The notes below the pieces were generated by a model, which was not told the DNA's origin, did no database searches, and worked only from the letters and a program-made list of their open reading frames with translations. A stretch of 13,370 nt of DNA from an uncultured Aquincola sp. (GTDB lineage: Bacteria > Pseudomonadota > Gammaproteobacteria > Burkholderiales > Burkholderiaceae): positions 1 through 13,370 of the forward strand of contig CAKZXL010000381.1 of NCBI GenBank assembly GCA_937883885.1, given 5' to 3'. How positions within the stretch are numbered: the first letter of the stretch is position 1; the number at the start of each line of letters is the position of its first letter. Of this stretch, positions 1 to 7,469 are shown piece by piece. A program made the position numbers and the translations under genes.

Positions 1-1
1 G

Positions 2-829
2 CCCGCATCGATCATCAACATGATCTCGGGGCATGTGTCCATCAAGTACGGCTTCACCGGCCCGAACCTGGCGATCGTCACCGCCTGCACCACCGGCCTG
101 CACTGCATCGGCGAGGCTACGCGCCTGATCGAATACGGCGACGTGGACGTGATGGTAGCCGGCGGTGCCGAATCCACGGTGTCGCCACTGGGCATTGGTG
201 GCTTTGCCGCCGCACGTGCGCTGTCCACCCGCAACGACGCTCCCGCTGCCGCGTCCCGCCCCTGGGACAAGGGCCGCGACGGCTTCGTGCTGGGCGAGGG
301 CGGTGGCGCACTGGTGCTCGAGGAGTACGAGCATGCCAAGGCCCGCGGCGCCAAGATCTACGCCGAGCTGATCGGCTACGGCATGGGAGCGGACGCGTTC
401 CACATGACCGCGCCCAACGTCGACGGCCCCAAGCGGTCGATGCTGGCGGCGCTGCGCAACGCGCGGATCGATGCTTCGGCGGTGCAGTACCTCAACGCAC
501 ACGGCACCTCCACGCCGCTGGGCGACGTGAACGAAACCAACGCCATCAAGAAGGCGTTCGGCGATCACGCGTCCAAGCTGGTGGTCAGCTCCACCAAGTC
601 GATGACCGGTCACCTGCTGGGTGGCGCCGGCGGCATCGAATCGGTGTTCACCGTGCTGTCGCTGCACCACCAGGTGGTGCCGCCGACCATCAACCTGACC
701 GACCCCGATCCGGAGTGCGACCTCGACTACTGCCCGAACGAAGCCCGGGAGATGAAGATCGACGTCGCGGTGAAGAACAACTTCGGTTTCGGCGGCACCA
801 ACGGCACGCTGGTGTTCCGCCGCGCCTGA
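2..829 (+). CDS. fabF: 3-oxoacyl-[acyl-carrier-protein] synthase II, 5' end missing
   Basis: This is the C-terminal part (275 residues) of the cytoplasmic condensing enzyme KAS II, which joins malonyl-ACP to an acyl-ACP in fatty acid elongation. The frame is open from base 2, upstream of the first ATG at base 20, and reads [11 protein letters not shown], so the gene begins outside the window. By comparison with the E. coli enzyme of about 413 residues, roughly 135 N-terminal residues are missing. The Cys-His-His catalytic triad of the thiolase-fold family is complete: the nucleophilic Cys in TACTTG (codon 86-88), His in [11 protein letters not shown] (codon 500-502) and His in [13 protein letters not shown] (codon 611-613). 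The glycine-rich FGFGGTNG near the end is also typical. The short gap to the next gene suggests cotranscription. In related bacteria acpP usually lies just upstream, but it is not visible here. Confidence 0.97.
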   Translation, partial: PASIINMISGHVSIKYGFTGPNLAIVTACTTGLHCIGEATRLIEYGDVDVMVAGGAESTVSPLGIGGFAAARALSTRNDAPAAASRPWDKGRDGFVLGEGGGALVLEEYEHAKARGAKIYAELIGYGMGADAFHMTAPNVDGPKRSMLAALRNARIDASAVQYLNAHGTSTPLGDVNETNAIKKAFGDHASKLVVSSTKSMTGHLLGGAGGIESVFTVLSLHHQVVPPTINLTDPDPECDLDYCPNEAREMKIDVAVKNNFGFGGTNGTLVFRRA

Positions 830-855
830 CGCGGTCGGCACCCGGGCACGCCGCC

Positions 856-1305
856 ATGCGATCGGCCCCCGCGACGCAGGTCGTGCTGGGTGCCGATCGT
901 GGCTGGCGGGTGGCCGTGGCGCTGTGCTGCGCTTCGGCGGCGGCGGCCCTGGCGGCCTGGATCTGCCTGCTGGGCGGCACACTGGCCTGGCCGACCGCGC
1001 TGGCAGCCGGGCTGGCCGCGCTGGTGGCCGCAGCGCTTTCTTCCGCTTACCTGCCGGCGCCCGCCGGCACGTTGGCGTGGGACGGCGCCGAATGGCAATG
1101 GCAAGGCCGCAACGGTGAGCTCGAGGTGGTGATCGACCTCGGCCCCTGGATGCTGCTGCGCTTCGCGGCCGCCGGTCGCAGCCGCACGCGGGCCGCCCAT
1201 TTGCCGGTGTCACACGCCGGCAACCGGGCGGCCTGGCACGGACTGCGCACTGCGGTATATTCCCGCCGCCCTGAACCCCGGACCCCTTCCGCGCCGCGGA
1301 TGTAG
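856..1305 (+). CDS. Small two-helix membrane protein, YgfX/CptA-like
   Basis: This gene encodes a hypothetical protein of 149 residues. I chose ATG 856, which lies 26 bases after fabF; the frame is open further upstream, but that part overlaps fabF out of frame. Residues about 18-65 form two closely spaced hydrophobic helices (Ala/Leu/Trp-rich, with a short turn near GGTLAWP). A soluble tail follows with the pattern G-L-W-G-EW, PWMLLRF, then WHGLR near the end. This order of two helices, a W-G-x-EW strand, an LRF strand and a terminal W-x-x-LR helix matches E. coli YgfX (CptA), a small inner-membrane protein linked to the SdhE/YgfY module and reported to affect cell-division and cytoskeletal proteins. 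The match is by architecture and short motifs only, so the function is inferred. No sdhE is seen beside it. The 3' end carries a promoter-like sequence for rpoE. Confidence 0.7.
   Translation: MRSAPATQVVLGADRGWRVAVALCCASAAAALAAWICLLGGTLAWPTALAAGLAALVAAALSSAYLPAPAGTLAWDGAEWQWQGRNGELEVVIDLGPWMLLRFAAAGRSRTRAAHLPVSHAGNRAAWHGLRTAVYSRRPEPRTPSAPRM
1233..1261 (+). promoter_or_regulatory. Candidate sigma-70-type promoter upstream of rpoE
   Basis: CTGGCA (1233-1238) and TATATT (1256-1261) are separated by exactly 17 bases and match the -35 and -10 consensus at 4/6 and 5/6 positions. The AT-rich hexamer stands out in very GC-rich DNA. It lies inside the end of the preceding coding sequence, about 60 bases before the rpoE start. 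A sigma-E-type GAACTT element was not recognised there. This is inference from sequence only. Confidence 0.4.
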
Positions 1306-1322
1306 GCCACCCTCGAGCCTGA

Positions 1323-1934
1323 ATGACCAACGCAGCGGACGCCGACGCCCTCCTGATCGACCGTGTGAAGAACGGCGACGTCAAGGCGTTCGAGATGCTG
1401 GTGGTCAAGTACCAGCGGCGGATCGAGCGGCTGATCGGCCGCATGGTGCGCGACGTCGACCTGGTGCCCGACATCGCCCAGGAAACCTTCATCCGCGCCT
1501 ACCGGGCCATTCCGCAGTTCCGCGGCGAGAGCGCCTTTTACACCTGGCTGTACCGCATCGCGGTCAACACCGCCAAGAAGGCGCTGGTGGACCTGAAGCG
1601 CGATCCCCTGATCTCCGAAAATGCGCTGTCAGGTCGGGAAGACGATGACGAAACTTCGCGCGTCGAGAACGAACTAAGCGATGGCGAGACCCCCGAAGCG
1701 GTGCTGGCAACGAAAGAAATTGCTGCCACGGTGAACGGAGCCATCGAAGCGTTGTCTGAAGACTTGCGCCAGGCGATCACCCTGCGCGAGATCGAAGGCC
1801 TCAGCTACGAGGAAATCGCTGAAGTGATGAACTGCCCGATCGGCACGGTGCGCTCGCGGATTTTCCGGGCGCGCGAGGCGATTGCGGAACGTCTTCGCCC
1901 GCTGTTGGGCACCCGCGAGGGCGAGCGCTGGTAG
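1323..1934 (+). CDS. rpoE: RNA polymerase sigma factor RpoE (sigma-E/AlgU, ECF family)
   Basis: This is an extracytoplasmic-function sigma factor of 203 residues (E. coli RpoE has 191). It directs RNA polymerase to envelope-stress promoters. Region 2 spans about residues 25-95 and contains DIAQETFIRAYRAIPQFRG and the tryptophan-bearing YTWLYRIAVNTAKK, typical of -10 recognition and melting. Region 4 (about 154-195) contains LREIEGLSYEEIAEVMNC followed by GTVRSRIFRARE, the helix-turn-helix that reads the -35 element. Between them lies an acidic linker (REDDDETSRVENELSDGE) somewhat longer than in E. coli. ATG 1323 gives the expected N-terminus and lies 17 bases after the previous stop; the ribosome binding site is weak. 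The next gene, rseA, encodes its anti-sigma factor, which confirms the assignment. The usual feedback loop predicts autoregulation, but no sigma-E promoter was found here. Confidence 0.97.
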   Translation: MTNAADADALLIDRVKNGDVKAFEMLVVKYQRRIERLIGRMVRDVDLVPDIAQETFIRAYRAIPQFRGESAFYTWLYRIAVNTAKKALVDLKRDPLISENALSGREDDDETSRVENELSDGETPEAVLATKEIAATVNGAIEALSEDLRQAITLREIEGLSYEEIAEVMNCPIGTVRSRIFRAREAIAERLRPLLGTREGERW

Positions 1935-1968
1935 CGCGGCGCCCACGACAGCACATCTGGAGTCGGAA

Positions 1969-2673
1969 ATGGTGGATCGGCTGGATCAGCAGGCACGTCG
2001 GCAGGCGTTGTCGGACTTGATGGACGGCGCCGCGGATGACGGCGACGTCGCACGCGCCTGCGCCGCATGGCGAGAGGACGGACAGGCGCGTGCCGACTGG
2101 TACGCGTATCACCTGATCGGAGACGTGCTGCGCTCGGAGGACCTGGCCCACCGCCCCGCCCGGGACGAAGCCTTCATGGCGGCGCTGCGCACCCGCCTGG
2201 CCGCCGAGCCGGTGGTGCTGGCGCCGCAGCAGGCGCCGCAGATCGTGCTGCAAGAGCCGCTGGTGGCACAGCGGCAGGCCGCCAACGGCGGACCCGCCGC
2301 CCGTGCCGCCACCGGACGCCGCAGTTTCTGGCGCCGTGCCTGGGCTGCGCCCACGGCGGTGGCGGCCGGCTTCATGGCGGTGGCCGGTGTGCTGGTGGTC
2401 ACCCGCGTGGCCGAGGTGCCCGGTGCGGCGCCCAACGGCGCGGTGCTGGCTGGCGTGCCGGCGGCGGCCACTGCCGGCATCCAGCCGGTGGTCAACGGCA
2501 CGCTGCAGCCCGCGGTGGTGCCGGTGTCGGTGCCCGTGGCCAACGGCCGCCTGATCCGCGACGCCCGCCTCGACCGCTACCTGGCGGCGCACAAGCAGTA
2601 CGGCGGCAGCTCGGTGCTGGCCATGCCGGCGGTGTCGGTGCGCGTGGCGGCACCGGCCGGGACTGAGCGCTGA
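1969..2673 (+). CDS. rseA: Sigma-E anti-sigma factor RseA (MucA-like)
   Basis: This is a single-pass inner-membrane anti-sigma factor of 234 residues. ATG 1969 is preceded by a GGAG Shine-Dalgarno sequence (about 1958-1962); the frame is open upstream, but that part overlaps rpoE. The cytoplasmic N-domain (about 1-75) has the RseA_N pattern, with RQALSDLMDG, then DWYAYHLIGDVLRSEDLA and an AFMAALRTRLAAEP helix. It is expected to bind RpoE. A low-complexity basic linker leads into one transmembrane helix (about 124-143, AAPTAVAAGFMAVAGVLVV). The periplasmic part is rich in Ala, Val and Pro and ends with RLDRYLAAHKQYGG, a segment typical of beta-proteobacterial RseA. In the family, stress leads to cleavage by DegS and then RseP, which frees RpoE; neither protease is encoded in this window. 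rseB starts two bases after the stop, which implies coupled expression. Confidence 0.93.
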   Translation: MVDRLDQQARRQALSDLMDGAADDGDVARACAAWREDGQARADWYAYHLIGDVLRSEDLAHRPARDEAFMAALRTRLAAEPVVLAPQQAPQIVLQEPLVAQRQAANGGPAARAATGRRSFWRRAWAAPTAVAAGFMAVAGVLVVTRVAEVPGAAPNGAVLAGVPAAATAGIQPVVNGTLQPAVVPVSVPVANGRLIRDARLDRYLAAHKQYGGSSVLAMPAVSVRVAAPAGTER

Positions 2674-2675
2674 GC

Positions 2676-3704
2676 GTGTCCGTGGTTCGCCGCCGAGTCG
2701 TCAATTCCGCTCTTGCCCTGCTGACCGCCGCGGCCGGCGGTCGCGCCTGGGCCGCTGCCTCGGCCGCCAGCGCGCCCGCGCATGCGGCCACCGACGCCCG
2801 CGCCTGGCTGGCCCGCATCCACGGCGCGGCCAGCCAGCGCAACTACCAGGGCACGATGGTGGTCACGGCCGGCGGTGCCGTCACCAGCTCGCGCATCGCG
2901 CACTACTGCGAAGGCACGCACACCTTCGAACGCATCGACGGCCTGGACGGCGAGCGCCGCCAGGTGCTGCGCCACAACGAGGTGGTGCAAACGGTATGGC
3001 CCGGCAGCCGGATGGCGTCGATCGAGCAGCGTGATCCGCTGGCGCCGTTCCCGTCGCTGTTGAAGTCGAGCGAAGAGCAGATCTTTGACCGCTACGAACT
3101 GGTGCCCGAGGGCGACGACCGCATCGCCGGCCACGACACCAACGTGTTCCTGCTGCGCCCGCGCGATGCCGAGCGTTTTGCGCAGCGGCTGTGGGCCGAC
3201 AAGGCCACCGGCCTGCTGCTGCGTACCGATGTGATCGGCGGCGACGGCCGGGTGCTGGAAAGCGCCGCCTTCACCGACGTCACCATCGGCGTCAAGCCGC
3301 AGCCCGACGCGGTGCTCAAGGCGATGAAGAAGCTGGACGGCTACCGCGTGCTCAAGCCGGTGCTGTCGCCCGCCAGGCTGGAAGCCGAAGGCTGGCAGCT
3401 CAAGAGCCCCGTCAAGGGCTTCCGGCAGATCCGCTGCGTCAAACGCTCGCTGGACGCCGCCGGCCCGAACGATCAGGCCAGCGGCCCGGCCGACATGCTG
3501 CAGGCGGTGTACTCCGACGGCCTCACGCATGTGTCGGTCTTCATCGAGCCCTACAGTGCGGAGCGGCACCGCCAGGCCGTCGAGACTTCCATCGGCGCCA
3601 CCCACACGCTGATGGAGCGTCACGGCGACTGGTGGGTCACCGCGATGGGCGACGTGCCGCTGGCCACGCTCAAGAAATTCGGCAAGGCGCTGGAGCGCCG
3701 TTGA
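2676..3704 (+). CDS. rseB: Periplasmic sigma-E regulator RseB (MucB)
   Basis: This protein of 342 residues is expected in the periplasm, where RseB/MucB binds the periplasmic tail of RseA and protects it from cleavage until lipid or LPS signals displace it. I used GTG 2676, two bases after the rseA stop; a second in-frame GTG lies at 2682. The N-terminus has a basic stretch (VRRRVV) and a hydrophobic Ala/Leu segment ending near AWAAASA, consistent with a signal peptide cleaved within about residues 26-40. The MucB/RseB N-domain (about 42-210) includes RNYQGTMVV, HTFERIDGLDGERRQVLRHN and ATGLLLRTDV. A smaller C-domain (about 225-340) includes LSDGLTHVSVF-like YSDGLTHVSVFIEP and GDWWVTAMGDVP. 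Both domains and the length fit the family. It is not a lipoprotein, since no lipobox is seen. Confidence 0.94.
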   Translation: MSVVRRRVVNSALALLTAAAGGRAWAAASAASAPAHAATDARAWLARIHGAASQRNYQGTMVVTAGGAVTSSRIAHYCEGTHTFERIDGLDGERRQVLRHNEVVQTVWPGSRMASIEQRDPLAPFPSLLKSSEEQIFDRYELVPEGDDRIAGHDTNVFLLRPRDAERFAQRLWADKATGLLLRTDVIGGDGRVLESAAFTDVTIGVKPQPDAVLKAMKKLDGYRVLKPVLSPARLEAEGWQLKSPVKGFRQIRCVKRSLDAAGPNDQASGPADMLQAVYSDGLTHVSVFIEPYSAERHRQAVETSIGATHTLMERHGDWWVTAMGDVPLATLKKFGKALERR

Positions 3705-3738
3705 ACCGCTGACCAAGACAACAAGCTCGGGAGTCTTC

Positions 3739-5193
3739 ATGGGATTGAACATTGCCGTCCGCAGGCCTGACTGGCGTGCGGCCGTCGCCGCTGGTTTGTG
3801 CGTGCTGTCGCTGGCCGGCGTGCCCGCCGCCAGCCACGCCCAGGCGCGCGAGCTGCCCGATTTCACCGAACTGGCCGAGCGCATGAGCCCGACCGTGGTG
3901 AACATCCGCACCACCGAGCGGGTGCGCAGCGCCCAGGGCGGCGGCGAGATGGACGACCAGATGCGCGAGTTCTTCCGGCGCTTCGGCATCCCGCTGCCCA
4001 ACACGCCGCGCCGCAACGGCCCGCCCGCCGCGCCCGACGAAGAATCCGCGCCGCAGCAGCGCGGCGTGGGCTCGGGCTTCATCCTGAGCGCCGACGGCTT
4101 CGTGATGACCAATGCCCACGTGGTGGAGGGCGCCGACGAGGTCATTGTCACGCTGACCGACCAGCGCGAGTTCAAGGCCAAGATCATCGGCTCGGACAAG
4201 CGCACCGACGTGGCCGTGGTCAAGATCGACGGCACCGGCTTTCCGTTCGTCAAGACCGGCGACGTGAACAAGCTGAAGGTGGGCGAGTGGGTGATGGCCA
4301 TCGGCTCGCCGTTCGGCCTGGAAAACACAGTCACCGCCGGCATCGTCAGCGCCAAGCAGCGCGACACCGGTGACTACCTGCCGCTGATCCAGACGGATGT
4401 GGCCATCAACCCCGGCAACTCGGGCGGTCCGCTGCTGAACCTGCGCGGCGAGGTGGTGGGCATCAACTCCCAGATCTACAGCCGCTCGGGCATGTTCGCC
4501 GGCATCTCCTTCGCCATCCCGATCGACGAGGCAATGCGCGTGGCGGACCAGCTGCGGGCCACCGGCCGCGTGGTGCGTGGCCGTATCGGCGTGACCATCG
4601 CACCGGTGACCAAGGAAGTGGCCGAGTCCATTGGCCTCGGCAAGCCGGCCGGTGCGCTGGTCCAGGGCGTGGAAGATGGCGGCCCGGCGCAGAAGGCCGG
4701 CATCGAGGCGGGCGACATCATCACGAAGGTGGATGGCCGCACGGTGGACAAGTCGGGCGACCTGCCGCGCATCATCGGCAACACCAAGCCGGGCGCTAAG
4801 GCCACGCTGCAGGTGTTCCGCCGCGGCGCCACGCGCGACCTGGCCGTGACGGTGGCCGAGCTGGAACCCGAGCAGGCCCGCCGCGTGTCCAAGGCCGAGT
4901 CGCCGGCCTCGGCGCCCAAGACCGCCATCGGCCTGACGGTGTCCGACCTCACCGATGCGCAGCGCAAGGAGCTGAAGGTGCGCGGTGGTGTGCGGGTGGA
5001 ACTGGCCGAAGGCGCCGCTGCCCGCGCCGGCCTGCGCGAGGGCGACGTGATCCTGTCGGTGGACAATGTGGAGGTGGCGGACGCCAAGCAGTTCAACGCC
5101 ACGGTGGCCAAGCTCGACCGGGCCAAGGCCATCAGCGTGCTGGTGCGGCGGGGCGAGTGGACCAACTACGCGGTGATCCGGCCCAGCCGATAA
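3739..5193 (+). CDS. degP: Periplasmic serine endoprotease DegP/MucD (Do family, HtrA)
   Basis: This is a trypsin-like protease and chaperone of 484 residues that degrades misfolded periplasmic proteins. ATG 3739 follows a GGGAG Shine-Dalgarno sequence (3729-3733) at good spacing. The signal peptide (about 1-35) ends in the cleavage-like PAASHA-QA. The catalytic triad is visible: His127 in TNAHVV, Asp157 in RTDVAVVKID and Ser228 in NPGNSGGPL. PDZ domain 1 spans about 280-372 (GVTIAPV, AGIEAGDIITKVDG) and PDZ domain 2 about 394-484 (IGLTVSDL, AGLREGDVILSVDN). Two PDZ domains and this length mark the DegP/DegQ/MucD type, not the single-PDZ DegS. Its place directly after rseB parallels mucD at the end of the Pseudomonas algU-mucABCD cluster, so it is probably induced with rpoE. 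DegP versus DegQ naming cannot be settled from the sequence alone. Confidence 0.95.
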   Translation: MGLNIAVRRPDWRAAVAAGLCVLSLAGVPAASHAQARELPDFTELAERMSPTVVNIRTTERVRSAQGGGEMDDQMREFFRRFGIPLPNTPRRNGPPAAPDEESAPQQRGVGSGFILSADGFVMTNAHVVEGADEVIVTLTDQREFKAKIIGSDKRTDVAVVKIDGTGFPFVKTGDVNKLKVGEWVMAIGSPFGLENTVTAGIVSAKQRDTGDYLPLIQTDVAINPGNSGGPLLNLRGEVVGINSQIYSRSGMFAGISFAIPIDEAMRVADQLRATGRVVRGRIGVTIAPVTKEVAESIGLGKPAGALVQGVEDGGPAQKAGIEAGDIITKVDGRTVDKSGDLPRIIGNTKPGAKATLQVFRRGATRDLAVTVAELEPEQARRVSKAESPASAPKTAIGLTVSDLTDAQRKELKVRGGVRVELAEGAAARAGLREGDVILSVDNVEVADAKQFNATVAKLDRAKAISVLVRRGEWTNYAVIRPSR

Positions 5194-5214
5194 ACCGCAC
5201 GTCCGACGCGGATG

Positions 5215-5245
5215 CCGGGGCTTTCCGTGATGCGCAATGCCCCGG
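5215..5245 (+). terminator. Hairpin after degP, possible weak or Rho-assisted terminator
   Basis: CCGGGGC (5215-5221) pairs perfectly with GCCCCGG (5239-5245) across a 17-base loop, 21 bases after the degP stop. No run of T follows, so it is not a classical intrinsic terminator. It may protect the 3' end of the mRNA or act with Rho. Confidence 0.3.
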
Positions 5246-5270
5246 TGTCTTACGCTGGATTGGGTGAGGT

Positions 5271-5305
5271 AGCGCAGTCAGTGCTCGCTGACTTGCGGCT
5301 GCGCT
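5271..5305 (+). repeat. Nested inverted repeat (hairpin) downstream of degP
   Basis: The outer arms AGCGCAG (5271-5277) and CTGCGCT (5299-5305) and the inner arms GTCAG (5277-5281) and CTGAC (5288-5292) are complementary and share one base, so the RNA could fold as a bulged hairpin. No T tract follows. A 25-codon frame from ATG 5230 to 5307 overlaps it, but nothing supports translation. Confidence 0.45.
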
Positions 5306-5331
5306 GAACCCTGGGGATTGCCCCCGGCGAC

Positions 5332-5341
5332 GGCTACAATG
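5332..5341 (+). repeat. First copy of GGCTACAATG (-10-like direct repeat)
   Basis: This is an exact 10-base direct repeat of 5511-5520, 179 bases apart. Both copies contain TACAAT, a good -10 hexamer (here at 5335-5340). At this copy no acceptable -35 lies 15-18 bases upstream (TTGCCC at 5318 is only 11 bases away), so promoter function is doubtful. Confidence 0.3.
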
Positions 5342-5377
5342 CGCTGTTGTTGAGCCGCTTTGGCGGCCGTTCAGCGC
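5341..5377 (+). repeat. Two-part hairpin after the first -10-like element
   Basis: The outer arms GCGCTG (5341-5346) and CAGCGC (5372-5377) enclose an inner hairpin GCCGC (5354-5358), TTTG loop, GCGGC (5363-5367). All eleven pairs are perfect Watson-Crick pairs. It could be part of the degP 3' UTR or of a leader RNA. No poly-T follows. Confidence 0.45.
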
Positions 5378-5408
5378 ACGAGTCCAGCGTTCCCGTCCTG
5401 TCCCCAGA

Positions 5409-5443
5409 ACATCCACAGCGGCCTGTGGATAAGCTGTGCACAG
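5409..5443. promoter_or_regulatory. DnaA-box cluster with inverted repeat and palindrome
   Basis: TGTGGATAA (5424-5432) is a perfect DnaA box (TTATCCACA) on the minus strand. It lies partly in a perfect 8-base inverted repeat, ATCCACAG (5411-5418), loop CGGC, CTGTGGAT (5423-5430). The left arm makes ACATCCACA (5409-5417), a 7/9 DnaA-box match on the plus strand. Two bases after the perfect box sits the 10-base palindrome CTGTGCACAG (5434-5443). Established knowledge: DnaA binds such boxes at origins and also at regulated promoters. No origin genes (dnaA, dnaN, parAB) are nearby, so a regulatory or titration site is more likely than an origin. Another dyad-binding regulator is also possible. 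Confidence 0.5.
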
Positions 5444-5491
5444 AATTGCTCTGTTGGCGACTTGCAACGAAGAAATCCAGCAACGGCGCGG

Positions 5492-5519
5492 TTTCCAGCC
5501 AAGTCCTTTTGGCTACAAT
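5492..5519 (+). promoter_or_regulatory. Candidate promoter of the small RNA
   Basis: TTTCCA (5492-5497) and TACAAT (5514-5519) are spaced by 16 bases; they match the sigma-70 -35 and -10 consensus at 4/6 and 5/6. The predicted start, 6-8 bases downstream (about 5525-5527), falls exactly at the base of the first RNA stem. No sigma-E element (GAACTT with a TCnAA-type -10) was recognised here. Confidence 0.5.
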
Positions 5520-5525
5520 GAAGGC

Positions 5526-5590
5526 CCAACAAGCAGTTGCCATACGTTTTGTTGGAAGGCGCGTCTCCTCTTTGGACGTGCCTTTTTTTT
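5526..5590 (+). ncRNA. Probable small RNA of about 65 nt (two stem-loops plus poly-U tail)
   Basis: I did not recognise a named family. Stem-loop 1 pairs CCAACAA (5526-5532) with TTGTTGG (5549-5555) around a 16-base loop. Stem-loop 2 starts at the very next base: AAGGCGCGTC (5556-5565) pairs with GACGTGCCTT (5575-5584), ten pairs with one G-U, around the nine-base loop TCCTCTTTG. An uninterrupted run of eight T (5583-5590) follows. A -10-like TACAAT places the start at about 5525-5527, so promoter, two contiguous stems and terminator fit one short transcript. A poly-U tail this long is typical of Hfq-bound small RNAs, and the loop contains UCCUC, complementary to purine-rich Shine-Dalgarno sequences; a trans-acting regulator is therefore plausible (inference). 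The alternative is that 5556-5590 is simply a terminator or attenuator ahead of lepA. Confidence 0.6.
5556..5590 (+). terminator. Strong intrinsic (Rho-independent) terminator
   Basis: A ten-pair GC-rich stem (5556-5565 with 5575-5584) with a nine-base loop is followed by T8 (5583-5590). It is the only textbook intrinsic terminator I see in the window. It would end the small RNA and any read-through from degP, and so separates the sigma-E cluster from the lepA run. Confidence 0.85.
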
Positions 5591-5616
5591 ATGTGCGGCT
5601 CGGCGCCCGGCGCCCG

Positions 5617-5636
5617 CACGGCAGGCCTTTGCCGTG
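5617..5636 (+). repeat. Hairpin in the lepA leader
   Basis: CACGGCA (5617-5623) and TGCCGTG (5630-5636) form a perfect seven-pair stem with a six-base GGCCTT loop, ending 24 bases before the lepA ATG. It lies after the terminator, so it would be in the lepA 5' leader. It might affect translation of lepA, which lacks a clear Shine-Dalgarno sequence, but no function is shown. Confidence 0.4.
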
Positions 5637-5660
5637 ACAGCAGCAGCCAACTTCGTGTCC

Positions 5661-7468
<1,808 letters not shown>

Positions 7469-7469
<1 letters not shown>

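Larger units (their letters stand above)
5194..5660. other. Structured degP-lepA intergenic region
   Basis: These 467 bases hold no convincing protein gene. Reading frames run through them (one of 96 codons from 5347, and an upstream extension of lepA), but they cross a terminator and hairpins and have no ribosome binding site or recognisable product. From left to right I see hairpins at 5215-5245, 5271-5305 and 5341-5377; a perfect DnaA box within an inverted repeat and a nearby 10-base palindrome (5409-5443); a promoter-like sequence (5492-5519); a probable small RNA with terminator (5526-5590); and a lepA leader hairpin (5617-5636). Each is listed separately. Confidence 0.8.

Noticed and set aside
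820..834. Terminator after fabF
   Set aside because: CCGCG/CGCGG gives only a five-pair stem across the stop codon with no T tract.
2676..2800. Twin-arginine (Tat) signal on RseB
   Set aside because: VRRRVVN has paired arginines but lacks the usual following Phe-Leu-Lys-type pattern. An ordinary Sec signal is more likely.
2577..4367. Minus-strand open frame of 596 codons opposite rseB and degP
   Set aside because: Opposite two well-identified genes. Its protein shows no recognisable domain, and long antisense frames are expected in GC-rich genes with strong third-base bias.
5230..5307. 25-codon small open frame (MRNAPVSYAGLG...) after degP
   Set aside because: It overlaps hairpins and has no clear Shine-Dalgarno sequence; such short frames occur by chance.
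5409..5443. Replication origin
   Set aside because: Only one perfect DnaA box and one weak box, no AT-rich unwinding stretch, and no dnaA, dnaN or partition genes nearby. A regulatory site fits better.
5347..5637. 96-codon + strand frame in the intergenic region
   Set aside because: It spans a terminator and several hairpins, has no ribosome binding site, and encodes nothing recognisable.
5436..5660. In-frame N-terminal extension of lepA by 75 codons
   Set aside because: It would cross the DnaA-like palindrome, the small RNA and a strong terminator. The family start [14 protein letters not shown] is at 5661.
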